Shown here piece after piece: positions 26,884-34,086 of a stretch of 64,000 nucleotides of DNA (positions within the stretch are counted from its first letter, which is position 1; each line of letters opens with the position of its first letter). The DNA lies in assembly GCA_030693065.1 (NCBI GenBank), contig JAUYBL010000017.1, forward strand, positions 25,271 to 89,270, given 5' to 3'. Both the position numbers and the translations under genes were made by a program. The notes below the pieces were generated by a model. That model had not been told where the DNA came from and did not search any database. It was given only the letters and a program-made list of their open reading frames with translations. This DNA comes from Methylococcaceae bacterium. GTDB lineage: Bacteria; Pseudomonadota; Gammaproteobacteria; Methylococcales; Methylomonadaceae.

Positions 26884-27375
26884 TCAATGCATAAACAGCT
26901 TTTCGATTTTCGTGCTCAGTTGTGCGGCTTCCGTCGGCTGTTCGTTGACGATAGTCACGCACTTTTTATAATCTGCAAGCTGGATACATAACCGCTTACT
27001 GGCAATGTCCATAAGGCGTATGGCAGTTGTCGCAACGCGGTCATCGCTCGTCAAAACCACCTGTTTTTTTACCGTATAAGTATCGGCCAATTCAAAAAAA
27101 TGACTGCTGTAAAAATCATTAACCAGTTCCAATAAAGTCTTTTTGTCGACACTAAGCGGCTGTTGCGTCTCGTTGTTTCTGCTGTAAAAGCTGTTACCGC
27201 TACCGTTAATAGTGATTTCGTAACCGCCTGGAATACCGTGCCCGGTTTGATGCAAGAGGGAAATGCTTATCTCTTTCAAGGTGTACTGCAACGGAACATC
27301 AGAATTTGCCGATAGGTTATTGGTCATTAGGCTCATTCCCAGTGTCATCAAGAGAGTCGTCGCAAATTTGTACAT
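26884..27375 (-). CDS. Unknown secreted protein
   Basis: A 163-residue protein I do not recognise. The N-terminus (MYKFATTLLMTLGMSLMTNNLSA) is a signal peptide, probably cleaved after LSA, so it is periplasmic. The mature part is a beta-rich domain with two Cys (CIQLADYKKC) that may form a disulfide. The frame extends 23 codons upstream, but the ATG at 27375 has a strong GGAAAGGA ribosome-binding site. It lies downstream of the BON-DUF883 operon on the same strand, 102 bp after the last gene, and may be part of it. Confidence 0.65.
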   Translation of the reverse strand: MYKFATTLLMTLGMSLMTNNLSANSDVPLQYTLKEISISLLHQTGHGIPGGYEITINGSGNSFYSRNNETQQPLSVDKKTLLELVNDFYSSHFFELADTYTVKKQVVLTSDDRVATTAIRLMDIASKRLCIQLADYKKCVTIVNEQPTEAAQLSTKIEKLFMH

Positions 27376-27477
27376 GTATTTTCCTTTCCAGCAAATAAAA
27401 AAGGACTCATAAAGAGCCCCTTCCAGCACTATGTCAATGGCCAACAGAATTGAGCCACTTTTCCCAAGGAGAATAGC

Positions 27478-27906
27478 TTATCGTGAATCCAGTTCAGAAA
27501 GGCGACTAGCAGTGGTATCGGGAGCGCTCGCCACCCGGCGATAGCCTCGTTGCGGCGATTTATAAGACTTCAGCATCCAGGCTATCGGCAACGCCATATA
27601 TAAAGTGCGAACTGTGCCGATTAGGTTTAGCGCAGTGACCAGTGGCGAGGTTTCGGGGGCTGTTGATTTATCGCCATTACCGCATGATTTTGGTGCTCGG
27701 CGTTTGGTAAGTTCTCCTAACAGAAAACCAACACCACCGGAAAGTAACAACGAAGTTGGCGCGGTAAGCTGCTGGCGGATTTTCCTGATTAAGGTATCAC
27801 CACGCACATGAATACTTTGTTGGCGTTGCAATATCTGCCATTCGATATTACTGATTTGGGCATTTAGCGGCCTGGCTTTGCGACGTTTTATAAAATGGTC
27901 CTTCAT
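27478..27906 (-). CDS. Unknown protein of the DUF883/YqjE operon (YqjK-like position)
   Basis: A 142-residue basic protein with a hydrophobic segment near residues 52-68 (TSLLLSGGVGFLLGELTK) and a second near 90-110. It starts inside the end of the YqjE-like gene (4-bp overlap, ATGA), so the genes are coupled. In Escherichia coli the third gene of the yqjD-yqjE-yqjK operon has a similar size and basic N-terminus, but I cannot show homology. Membrane-associated; function unknown. Confidence 0.6.
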   Translation of the reverse strand: MKDHFIKRRKARPLNAQISNIEWQILQRQQSIHVRGDTLIRKIRQQLTAPTSLLLSGGVGFLLGELTKRRAPKSCGNGDKSTAPETSPLVTALNLIGTVRTLYMALPIAWMLKSYKSPQRGYRRVASAPDTTASRLSELDSR

Positions 27907-28346
27907 GATGACTTCTCTGCATCCAGGCGCTCTGGCGCTATGGGTTGAAGACTGCGCAGCGTCGAAGGAAATTGTAAAAAATGACTCTTCCTGCGTATCA
28001 CTCTAAACAGAATGAGTGTCAGCAACAAGTTAGCCGCGACAGTCAGCAATATGACACTGCTGGGAGCAAGGCCGTATTCAATAAGCGCTAACACAGCGGC
28101 AGCCTGCAAGCCCAGCCACGCACTCAATAGCAAAACGGCAATCATCACGCCCGAGATAAGCATCGACACCAAGCTATCGCCTGCCCGCTGAGTTTCCAAT
28201 GCTGCCAGGCGAATGCGATCAACACCCAAGCCGCGTAACTCGTCCCACAACAACTGGGCTTCTGCCAATACGCCGGCCTCGTTTTGGGGTTCGCTGCTTT
28301 GGGCAGCTTGCCCAGAGACCTGATCTTTAACAGCGCTTGGGTTCAT
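27903..28346 (-). CDS. YqjE-like phage-holin-family membrane protein
   Basis: A 147-residue protein with two strongly hydrophobic helices (about 57-80 and 88-112) after an amphipathic N-terminal region (LWDELRGLGVDRIRLAALETQRAGDSL), typical of YqjE / phage_holin_3_6 proteins. Despite the name, these are chromosomal inner-membrane proteins that accompany DUF883 proteins. It follows two DUF883 genes and precedes a coupled gene, as in the yqjDEK locus. Probably membrane or ribosome-hibernation related by analogy with YqjD; not proved. Confidence 0.78.
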   Translation of the reverse strand: MNPSAVKDQVSGQAAQSSEPQNEAGVLAEAQLLWDELRGLGVDRIRLAALETQRAGDSLVSMLISGVMIAVLLLSAWLGLQAAAVLALIEYGLAPSSVILLTVAANLLLTLILFRVIRRKSHFLQFPSTLRSLQPIAPERLDAEKSS

Positions 28347-28359
28347 AATTTTCTACCGT

Positions 28360-28590
28360 CTAACGACCACTCAACAAACGGCTCAGCACAAAACCTGCCG
28401 CTGCCGCGATGCCCAGCGCAGTAATCGGGTTGTCATGAACATAGCCACGACAATCCTCAAGCAATTGTTGCTCTCTATTTTTCAGTTGTTCGCCTTTTTC
28501 ACCTAAGGCATCAACGGCCTGAGTAGCGACATTGGCGATAATATCGACCGTTTCATGCGCTGAATTGGCGGCTTTTTCTATAGTTTCCAT
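28360..28590 (-). CDS. DUF883 (ElaB/YqjD/YgaM) family protein 1
   Basis: A 76-residue protein with an amphipathic helix (METIEKAANSAHETVDIIANVATQ) and a C-terminal transmembrane helix (ALGIAAAAGFVLSRLLSGR) after the conserved DNPITALG turn. DUF883 proteins of Escherichia coli are tail-anchored inner-membrane proteins that bind ribosomes in stationary phase. A GAGGAAA ribosome-binding site precedes the ATG. It is a paralogue of the next gene upstream at 28647-28877. Confidence 0.88.
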   Translation of the reverse strand: METIEKAANSAHETVDIIANVATQAVDALGEKGEQLKNREQQLLEDCRGYVHDNPITALGIAAAAGFVLSRLLSGR

Positions 28591-28646
28591 GGTAATTTCC
28601 TCGTGCTGAGATGCCTGTTAAGGCATCTCAGTTGATGATTGACGCT

Positions 28647-28877
28647 TTAACGTTGATTCAACAAACGGCCAAATAAATAACCAACCGCTGCCGCAATACC
28701 GACTGACGCGATGGGATTCTTACTAATATAACCGCGGCAGTCTTTGACTAAGCGCTCCTCGGTGCTTCTTAGTTGCTGGCTTTTGTCGCTCAGCGTATCC
28801 ACCGCTTGGCTGGTCGCATGAGCAACCTTGTCATAAGCGTCATGCGCTGAATTCGATACTCTATCTAACGTTTCCAT
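28647..28877 (-). CDS. DUF883 (ElaB/YqjD/YgaM) family protein 2
   Basis: A 76-residue paralogue of the downstream gene, with the same length and plan: amphipathic METLDRVSNSAHDAYDKVAH, the turn KNPIASVGIAAAVGYLFGRL and a tail anchor. The two are about half identical, so an old tandem duplication. AAGGAATTAATT precedes the ATG. It lies 28 bp after the BON lipoprotein gene in the same operon, which places this ribosome/membrane protein under the same control as an envelope lipoprotein. Confidence 0.88.
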   Translation of the reverse strand: METLDRVSNSAHDAYDKVAHATSQAVDTLSDKSQQLRSTEERLVKDCRGYISKNPIASVGIAAAVGYLFGRLLNQR

Positions 28878-28904
28878 AATTAATTCCTTGTTTATTCAGT
28901 TGAT

Positions 28905-29219
28905 TTATTTACGACGCATGTCATTTTTAACAGACTTAACACCGCCAACGCTGCGTGCTACAGCGACTGCTTTGGTAATATCTTCATTAGAATTTACAAA
29001 GCCGCTCAATTGCACAACGCCTTTAAAAGTTTCCACGTTGATTTCGGCAGAGCTTAACGTTGGTTCATGCAAAATAGCCGCTTTTACTTTGCCGGTGATA
29101 ACAGTATCGTCAACATATTCGCCGGTTCCAGCTTGTGTTTTTGATGATGCGCAACCTACCGCAGTTAATAATGTGAGCGCTATAAATAATGCAGCAAAAA
29201 ATCTAATTAGTTGTTTCAT
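28905..29219 (-). CDS. BON-domain lipoprotein, first gene of the DUF883 operon
   Basis: A 104-residue lipoprotein: a short basic start, hydrophobic core and a lipobox ending TAVGC, then one BON domain (YVDDTVITGKVKAAILHEP, VETFKGVVQLSGFV, GGVKSVKNDM). It is a paralogue of the BON lipoprotein at 6417. GGAGA precedes the ATG. It leads the five-gene operon BON - DUF883 - DUF883 - YqjE-like - unknown. A 19-bp operator-like site lies 275 bp upstream, with a 92-bp MITE-like element between them. Confidence 0.9.
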   Translation of the reverse strand: MKQLIRFFAALFIALTLLTAVGCASSKTQAGTGEYVDDTVITGKVKAAILHEPTLSSAEINVETFKGVVQLSGFVNSNEDITKAVAVARSVGGVKSVKNDMRRK

Positions 29220-29334
29220 GAGTAAATCTCCAATGATGTTTAAAATTGAACTGAGCTTTGATGCTTAAATCGCCAGATGCTTATCGCCAGATGCATAGCT
29301 CCGGAAATGGCCTGTCATCTTTACCAAGAACCTT

Positions 29335-29426
29335 ATACCAATCCCAATAAGTTCACCTACTATCCCTTCTCCAACGGGAGAAGGTTAGGATGAGGGTTTT
29401 AAATAAAAACTTATTGGGATTGGTAT
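29335..29426. mobile_element. 92-bp inverted-repeat element (MITE-like), copy 2
   Basis: Same length as the copy at 22819-22910 and nearly the same sequence. Its ends, ATACCAATCCCAATAA and TTATTGGGATTGGTAT, are a perfect 16-bp inverted repeat. It lies in the leader between the operator/-35-like block and the BON gene, so it is transcribed or interrupts the promoter region of the BON-DUF883 operon. Confidence 0.85.
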
Positions 29427-29444
29427 TAGATCCTTAATAAGACT

Positions 29445-29462
29445 GGGGTTGCGTCAAAACCT
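29445..29462 (-). promoter_or_regulatory. Promoter-like block shared with the copper-protein operon
   Basis: On the minus strand this block reads AGGTTTTGACGCAACCCC, which contains a -35-like TTGACG. The same block with one change is at 32574-32591, at the same distance (about 33 bases) from its operator site. Likely the -35 region of the BON-DUF883 operon. Confidence 0.55.
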
Positions 29463-29493
29463 TATAGATACTTTATCGATAAAGCCTGCCGCC

Positions 29494-29512
29494 GTCGGTA
29501 CGGTAGCGAACA
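29494..29512 (-). promoter_or_regulatory. Operator-like site 3 (upstream of BON-DUF883 operon)
   Basis: Minus strand TGTTCGCTACCGTACCGAC, a full match to the 19-bp consensus, pointing at the BON lipoprotein gene. It is 275 bp from the ATG, or about 183 bp if the 92-bp element is left out. Confidence 0.75.
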
Positions 29513-29625
29513 TACTGAATAAAAGTGCGGCTATCGATAATTAGGCGCCGTTACGATAGTTAATTGAGCTGATTTTTTCTATAAAGTTGCAATGAAAGCT
29601 CTAAGCAATAACGTAAGCCGCCTGC

Positions 29626-29680
29626 AAAAATCGCCCTTGTCCTAACTTAACGTGACTGCGTTAAACATGGCCAAGGGCGA
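29626..29680 (-). terminator. Compound terminator after the 24-residue peptide gene
   Basis: On the minus strand an outer stem (TCGCCCTTG with CAAGGGCGA) encloses an inner stem (TTAACG with CGTTAA) and is followed by TTTTT. It lies 29 bases after the small-peptide stop codon. Confidence 0.7.
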
Positions 29681-29708
29681 CGCTTTTTAGCGTGTTTTGC
29701 GATTTTGG

Positions 29709-29783
29709 CTAATGCACGAAAATCGCAATTAAGATAATGATTGGAATGGGAATGCCAAGTAGGTATAAAAGTATTGAGCGCAT
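29709..29783 (-). CDS. 24-residue hydrophobic membrane peptide
   Basis: A tiny gene: ATG at 29783, stop at 29709, 24 residues of mostly Leu, Ile, Pro and Val (MRSILLYLLGIP, then a PIIILIAIF run ending VH). A very good ribosome-binding site (AAGGAG, 7 bases from the ATG) and a terminator after the stop support that it is real. A single membrane helix with a Pro kink is expected. It lies 35 bp downstream of the multi-pass membrane protein gene 29819-30751, so it is probably co-transcribed with it. I recall very similar short peptides in other proteobacteria, but no function. Confidence 0.7.
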   Translation of the reverse strand: MRSILLYLLGIPIPIIILIAIFVH

Positions 29784-29818
29784 TGTTGATCTCCTTGGTT
29801 AGTTGGTTTTATAGGGAA

Positions 29819-30751
29819 TTACAAATCACGCTGCCGACCACCATAAGTGGCTGATAAGCTAGCCACAAAAGCGCCAATAAGCAGCGAAATAAACAGCCAC
29901 AATGCCGCATAAGCTGTCGCTTTACGGGCCTTGTCGGCAGCTTCTTTAGCGAGGATTTCCGCGTTATGCAGCTTGGTTTGAACACGATTATAGGTATCAG
30001 TCACTCGCATCTCCGCCGCTTGCTGCGTCAGTCCGGTACGCGCTGCGACGACTTGACCGACATAACGTATATCTTCCGGAGGCAATGGACCGGTATGAAT
30101 AGAGTTCAAAAATATACGACTCACTTCAAAAGGCGCGCCATGCGAAAAGATGTGTTCCGGAACGCCGCCGTTTTGGGCTATCGCCACGTTAATGTCTCTT
30201 CTGAACAGCGAATCAACAAAGTAAGCCATTGGCCCATTGTCATGCTCTGATTTTGTTTTATCAAATTCTGCCACTGCAGCCGTGCTAGCGACGCCGCCAG
30301 CAACAGTCGCCCCAGCTTGAATGCCGCCGCTGACGATTGAGCTAATCACCGACGTTAGTAGCGCCGCAGTCGCCAATGCAGCAACCGCCCAAGCTAAAAA
30401 GCCGTGTGCGGTATCACGAAAATAAACCTCATCGAATTGGGTATCCACCCACTTGGTTCTTAATCTACCTGCGATATAGCCGCCCACTCCTGAGGCAATT
30501 AGTTGCGTGAAGGTGAGCCAGAGAATGGTTGTGACACCAAAGGTAGTCGCAGTAACGCCATTAAACGCCCATGGTGACACCGAAGACAGACCCAGGCCTG
30601 TGCCCAATATCAACAATGATAACGACAAGGCCGCGGCCGCCGCTGCCCCCGCCAAGATTGCGCCCCACGACACTGCGTTAAGGTGGTTGTGAATGATTCC
30701 GCCTGGCAAGGATCCGAATTCGTCGGCAGTTTTACTGGTGGTAAGGGTCAT
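29819..30751 (-). CDS. Multi-pass membrane protein, 'PhnA-like' type, function unknown
   Basis: A 310-residue inner-membrane protein. A cytoplasmic start (FGSLPGGIIHNHLNAVSWGAI) leads into several helices (about residues 28-52, 62-90, 112-150) rich in Ala and Gly, a middle soluble region (about 160-260) and a last helix near 282-303. Proteins of this plan are often annotated as PhnA-like or simply membrane protein; no activity is known. A very good CAGGAGA ribosome-binding site precedes the ATG. A 19-bp operator-like site lies 57 bp upstream. The 24-residue peptide gene follows. Confidence 0.65.
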   Translation of the reverse strand: MTLTTSKTADEFGSLPGGIIHNHLNAVSWGAILAGAAAAAALSLSLLILGTGLGLSSVSPWAFNGVTATTFGVTTILWLTFTQLIASGVGGYIAGRLRTKWVDTQFDEVYFRDTAHGFLAWAVAALATAALLTSVISSIVSGGIQAGATVAGGVASTAAVAEFDKTKSEHDNGPMAYFVDSLFRRDINVAIAQNGGVPEHIFSHGAPFEVSRIFLNSIHTGPLPPEDIRYVGQVVAARTGLTQQAAEMRVTDTYNRVQTKLHNAEILAKEAADKARKATAYAALWLFISLLIGAFVASLSATYGGRQRDL

Positions 30752-30807
30752 GATGTATCTCCTGAAAAATTATGTTCGTAGAAATACTGCTCTTGATATA
30801 GCCAAGC

Positions 30808-30826
30808 ATCTGTTCGGCATCGCACA
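30808..30826 (-). promoter_or_regulatory. Operator-like site 4 (upstream of the multi-pass membrane protein)
   Basis: Minus strand TGTGCGATGCCGAACAGAT; the palindromic core has one difference and the trailing GAC is GAT. It lies 57 bp from the ATG at 30751, the closest spacing of the set. Confidence 0.6.
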
Positions 30827-30845
30827 TAGACTGTGATTAAGTTGC

Positions 30846-32165
30846 TTAGGGCTGCCTCGTCACCACCCGCCAGATGATGTTGCCAACATCATCTGCAACC
30901 AACAACGCGGCTTGCTTATCCAGCGCTACACCTACCGGTCGTCCGAAGGCATCACCCTCGGCGCTAACAAAGCCGGTCAACACATCGATGGGATCACCGA
31001 CAGGTTTAGCGTTTTTGAAAGGAACAAAAATTACTTTATAGCCACTGCGTGGCTCGCGATTCCAGGAACCGTGCTGACCAATAAAAACCCCGTTATCAAA
31101 TGGTGCAGGCCATCCGTTGTTTTTTGAAAACACCAAGCCCAACGAGGCTGTATGCGTCCCGAGCGCATAATCGGGCACTCTGGCATTAGCAACCAAATCG
31201 GGCCGTTGCGGCTGTACCCGTTCATCGACATGCTGACCGTAGTAGCTGTAAGGCCAACCAAAGAAGCTGCCGTCGGGCACTGAGGTCAAATAATCCGGCA
31301 CCAAATCGCTGCCAATTTCATCGCGCTCGTTGACGACAGTTAACAAGGCGCCGCTGTCCGGCTCCCAAGCTAAGCCATTGGGATTACGCAAGCCTGAGGC
31401 AAAGATGCGATAGCTGCCGCGTTTGGGATCGACTTCCCAAATCGCGGCACGACCGACTTCTTGATCCATACCGTTCTCGGCGACATTACTGTTGGAACCA
31501 ACCGTCACATACAATCGTGTGCCGTCCGGACTCGCCAACACATTTTTAGTCCAATGATGATTAATGGGTCCACCCGGTAAATCCAGTACCTTAGTTCCCG
31601 CTTGGGTAATGTGGGTTTCACCTGGCTTATAAGGAAACTTCAGCAGCGCATCCGCGTTAGCGACGTAAAAATCGTTACCCACCAATGCCATACCAAATGG
31701 CGACTTGAGCCCGGCAATAAACACCGTCCGCGTCTCCGCCACGCCGTCATGATCGGCATCGCGCAGCAACGTGATGCGATTAGCACTGGGTACGCCCGCA
31801 CCTGCCTTGTTCATAGCCCACTGCATAATCCAGCCTTTGATGCCTTGCCCGTCATCCGGTTTGGCGGGGGCATTCGTTTCGGCGACCAAGACATCGCCAT
31901 TTGGTAGCACAACCAACCAACGCGGATGATCGAGTCCTGCAGCAAAGGCGTTGACAGTCAGCCCCTTTGCTGCTGACGGTTTGGCATTGGCAGGCCAACC
32001 AACAGCCTGCGCAATGTTTACGGTCGGTATCAAAGTTGGATTGGGCGACGGCAGTTGGGGATGAGTACCGACACCCGCTGAGATCGGCAATTGCGACACT
32101 TCGCCACACGCCATTAGGGCTATTGCTATAGCCGTAAGCCCTAAGGCTTTTGGAAAAATGTCCAT
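30846..32165 (-). CDS. Sorbosone-dehydrogenase-like PQQ sugar dehydrogenase, lipoprotein
   Basis: A 439-residue beta-propeller protein of the L-sorbosone / soluble aldose dehydrogenase (GSDH-like) family. The N-terminus has a hydrophobic segment and a lipobox ending in LMAC, so it is a lipoprotein on the periplasmic side. Family segments: [76 protein letters not shown] and [18 protein letters not shown] with the conserved His-Gly-Ser-Trp-Asn-Arg. These enzymes oxidise aldose sugars with PQQ; the substrate is unknown. It lies 14 bp after the Csp copper-protein gene, so they form an operon. Confidence 0.88.
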   Translation of the reverse strand: MDIFPKALGLTAIAIALMACGEVSQLPISAGVGTHPQLPSPNPTLIPTVNIAQAVGWPANAKPSAAKGLTVNAFAAGLDHPRWLVVLPNGDVLVAETNAPAKPDDGQGIKGWIMQWAMNKAGAGVPSANRITLLRDADHDGVAETRTVFIAGLKSPFGMALVGNDFYVANADALLKFPYKPGETHITQAGTKVLDLPGGPINHHWTKNVLASPDGTRLYVTVGSNSNVAENGMDQEVGRAAIWEVDPKRGSYRIFASGLRNPNGLAWEPDSGALLTVVNERDEIGSDLVPDYLTSVPDGSFFGWPYSYYGQHVDERVQPQRPDLVANARVPDYALGTHTASLGLVFSKNNGWPAPFDNGVFIGQHGSWNREPRSGYKVIFVPFKNAKPVGDPIDVLTGFVSAEGDAFGRPVGVALDKQAALLVADDVGNIIWRVVTRQP

Positions 32166-32179
32166 AAAATTAAGCTCCG

Positions 32180-32536
32180 TTAATGCTTAGCGCTTGCCAT
32201 TTTCCGGCAACTTTCGGCGCAATCTCGACATGCTTTAACGCATGCTTCCATACCGCCGACTTTCTCGCAGTTCAAGGCACACGCTTCACAGACTTCAGCG
32301 CAAACCTCGCACACTCGTTGATGAAAAGGCGAATTAATCAGCTGGAAATTAGCCGATGTTTGGCAAATCTCGGCGCAGCTGATCATCAAGCGAAAATGCT
32401 CTGCTTCAACATGCTCGCCGCCAGCCTTAAGGCAATGGTTCATAGCGCTTTGCAGGCAGACTTGGTGACAATGGCTGCAGGCTTCAATACAAGCCGTCAT
32501 GCTGTGTTCACTGGAAGTGTGAGTTGATTGATTCAT
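32180..32536 (-). CDS. csp: Cytosolic Cys-rich copper-storage protein (Csp3/DUF326 type)
   Basis: A 118-residue four-helix-bundle protein with 16 Cys in Cx3C and Cx2C spacing ([39 protein letters not shown]) and several His. This is the signature of Csp copper-storage proteins, which hold many Cu(I) ions inside the bundle. There is no signal peptide, so it belongs with cytosolic Csp3. CAGGAGA ribosome-binding site. It shares an operon with a periplasmic PQQ-type dehydrogenase and carries an operator-like site and a TTGACA-containing block upstream. Confidence 0.9.
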   Translation of the reverse strand: MNQSTHTSSEHSMTACIEACSHCHQVCLQSAMNHCLKAGGEHVEAEHFRLMISCAEICQTSANFQLINSPFHQRVCEVCAEVCEACALNCEKVGGMEACVKACRDCAESCRKMASAKH

Positions 32537-32573
32537 GGCGTTTCTCCTGAGAGTTTAAGCTGTGGATGAAATT

Positions 32574-32591
32574 GGGGTTGTGTCAAAACCT
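32574..32591 (-). promoter_or_regulatory. Promoter-like block upstream of the Csp operon
   Basis: Minus strand AGGTTTTGACACAACCCC with the -35-like TTGACA, matching 29445-29462 at 17 of 18 bases and at the same distance from its operator site. Likely promoter of the Csp operon. Confidence 0.6.
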
Positions 32592-32622
32592 TGCAGTCAC
32601 TCTAGCCGCAATAGCCACTCAG

Positions 32623-32641
32623 GTCGGTACGGTAGCGCTCA
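32623..32641 (-). promoter_or_regulatory. Operator-like site 5 (upstream of the Csp operon)
   Basis: Minus strand TGAGCGCTACCGTACCGAC, with one core change at base 3. It lies 87 bp before the Csp ATG at 32536. It shares 12 consecutive bases with site 3. Confidence 0.7.
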
Positions 32642-32681
32642 TACCCAGTTATTCAAAAATAATTTTCTCGTCAACCCGTTA

Positions 32682-32700
32682 TGTACGGTAACGAACGGAC
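32682..32700 (+). promoter_or_regulatory. Operator-like site 6 (upstream of OmpA-family gene)
   Basis: TGTACGGTAACGAACGGAC on the plus strand, pointing to the OmpA-family gene. Its end is 127 bp before the ATG at 32828. Sites 5 and 6 stand back to back (41 bases apart), one for each divergent gene. Confidence 0.7.
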
Positions 32701-32827
32701 GGATATTTGCTGTTGCCAGTAAGCTACTTTTGAGATTTTTTAACAACATAGCCAACAAATATCCCCATTAACGCCAAGTAGTGGTTGTTATGGATGCTGA
32801 TTTTTTAATGCCACCCAAGGACTCACC

Positions 32828-33871
32828 ATGCTAAATAAAAACTTACTTGTCATTGCCTCATTAACAGGCGTGGGCCTACTGCCGTTAGCTCAGGCCGCCG
32901 ATCAATACCAAGATAATCGTTGGTATGTCGCACCTTTTGCCTCGTTCGTCAGAACCGGCGGCGATCGTAATTCCAGCGATGGCTGGGGTGGCGGTTTAGG
33001 TGCAGGCAAGATTATTGATAAACATTTCAACGTCGAATTGAAAGGCTTTTATGAAGGTTTTGGCGGCACTAACGGCCCTTGGGATTTAGCAGGCGGCACT
33101 GTCGATGGGCAATATTATTTTTTCCGCGATAAGTTTTCGCCTTATACCGTTGTCGGTTTGGGCGCAATGAACACCTGTGCCTCAGCCAATTGCGGCGTCG
33201 GTTTGATTGGTGAAGCCGGTGCTGGTTTTACTTACGAACTGCATGACAATTTTTTGATCCGCAGTGATGTGCGCTACCGTTACAACAACAATCTCAATGC
33301 CCATGTTCAACCGGGTACTGACGAATTTCACGATATGATTGTTAACGTTGGTTTTGTGATTCCGTTTGGTGATAAACCCAAATCTTCAGTCATAGCTACT
33401 CCGCCCATCACAACGGCGCAAGTTGCCGATTGCTCAACGCTTGATTCAGATGCTGACGGTGTCAATAACTGTCTGGATAAATGCCCATCAACCATTGCAG
33501 GTGGCAAAGTAGATGCTAACGGCTGTTTAATCAGTCTTGTACTCAAAGGGGTGAATTTTAAATATGACTCCGCCGAGTTGACACCAAATGCCATGACCAT
33601 TCTCAATGGTGTAGTGCAAAACCTATCGGCCAATCCTCAGACTAACGACATTGAAGTCCAAGGCCACGCCAGCAGCGAAGGCTCTGACAACTACAACTTA
33701 AAACTGTCGCAACGTCGGTCACAATCAGTTGCTGAATACCTGAAAATTAAAGGCCTTCCTAATAAAACGATTGCCAAAGGTTACGGCGAAACCAAACCGA
33801 TTGCCGATAACAGCACCGAAGCCGGAAGATCAGAGAACCGTCGTGTCGAGTTGATTTGGATCGAAGAGTAA
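32828..33871 (+). CDS. OmpA-family outer-membrane protein
   Basis: A 347-residue protein: signal peptide (cleaved after AQAA, near residue 23), an N-terminal 8-stranded OMP_b-brl barrel (to about 190), a thrombospondin type 3 calcium-binding repeat (DSDADGVNNCLDKCP), and a C-terminal OmpA peptidoglycan-binding domain with VEVQGHASSEGSDNYNLKLS and RSENRRVELIW. It links outer membrane and cell wall. AAGGACTC ribosome-binding site, operator-like site 6 upstream, and a terminator-like hairpin after the stop. Confidence 0.92.
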   Translation: MLNKNLLVIASLTGVGLLPLAQAADQYQDNRWYVAPFASFVRTGGDRNSSDGWGGGLGAGKIIDKHFNVELKGFYEGFGGTNGPWDLAGGTVDGQYYFFRDKFSPYTVVGLGAMNTCASANCGVGLIGEAGAGFTYELHDNFLIRSDVRYRYNNNLNAHVQPGTDEFHDMIVNVGFVIPFGDKPKSSVIATPPITTAQVADCSTLDSDADGVNNCLDKCPSTIAGGKVDANGCLISLVLKGVNFKYDSAELTPNAMTILNGVVQNLSANPQTNDIEVQGHASSEGSDNYNLKLSQRRSQSVAEYLKIKGLPNKTIAKGYGETKPIADNSTEAGRSENRRVELIWIEE

Positions 33872-33881
33872 ATCCGTAATT

Positions 33882-33901
33882 CCCCCTTTTTACAAAGGGG
33901 G
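33882..33901 (+). terminator. Hairpin after the OmpA-family gene
   Basis: CCCCCTTT pairs with AAAGGGGG around a four-base loop, 10 bases after the stop. No T-run follows, so it may need Rho or act as an mRNA 3' end. Confidence 0.5.
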
Positions 33902-33930
33902 AGCAACCCACCCAACTAAGCCATACCCGA

Positions 33931-33956
33931 TTGCAGGCAAGGCCTGCTCCTACAAT
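33931..33956. repeat. REP-like half palindrome (GTAGGAGCAGGCC type)
   Basis: On the minus strand this reads TTGTAGGAGCAGGCCTTGCC, then TGCAA, the same as the left arm of the complete palindrome at 50315-50379. A third relative is at 56386-56409. Confidence 0.6.
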
Positions 33957-33981
33957 CTCCAGCAGACAGCATCAGCGCTTA

Positions 33982-34000
33982 TGTTCGATAGCGAACAGAC
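33982..34000 (+). promoter_or_regulatory. Operator-like site 7 (upstream of BON lipoprotein/DUF1207)
   Basis: TGTTCGATAGCGAACAGAC, an exact consensus match. Its end is 86 bp before the ATG at 34087. Confidence 0.75.
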
Positions 34001-34086
34001 TACGAACGATCTTATCGCTACTATCAAAATGAGTTCGCCGCTCGTTGAGCGCATTTTCAAGTCACTTACATATTCAAGGAAAAACC

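Noticed and set aside
27903..28346. Phage holin family hit suggesting a prophage
   Set aside because: It is a YqjE-like chromosomal gene in a DUF883 operon. No integrase, capsid, tail or lysin genes are present.
30912..31907. ORFs of 71 and 101 codons on the plus strand
   Set aside because: Antisense shadows of the sorbosone-dehydrogenase-like gene, which has clear family motifs in its own frame.
32183..32527. 114-codon ORF on the plus strand opposite the copper-storage gene
   Set aside because: Antisense to a gene with a clear 16-Cys Csp pattern and a strong ribosome-binding site.
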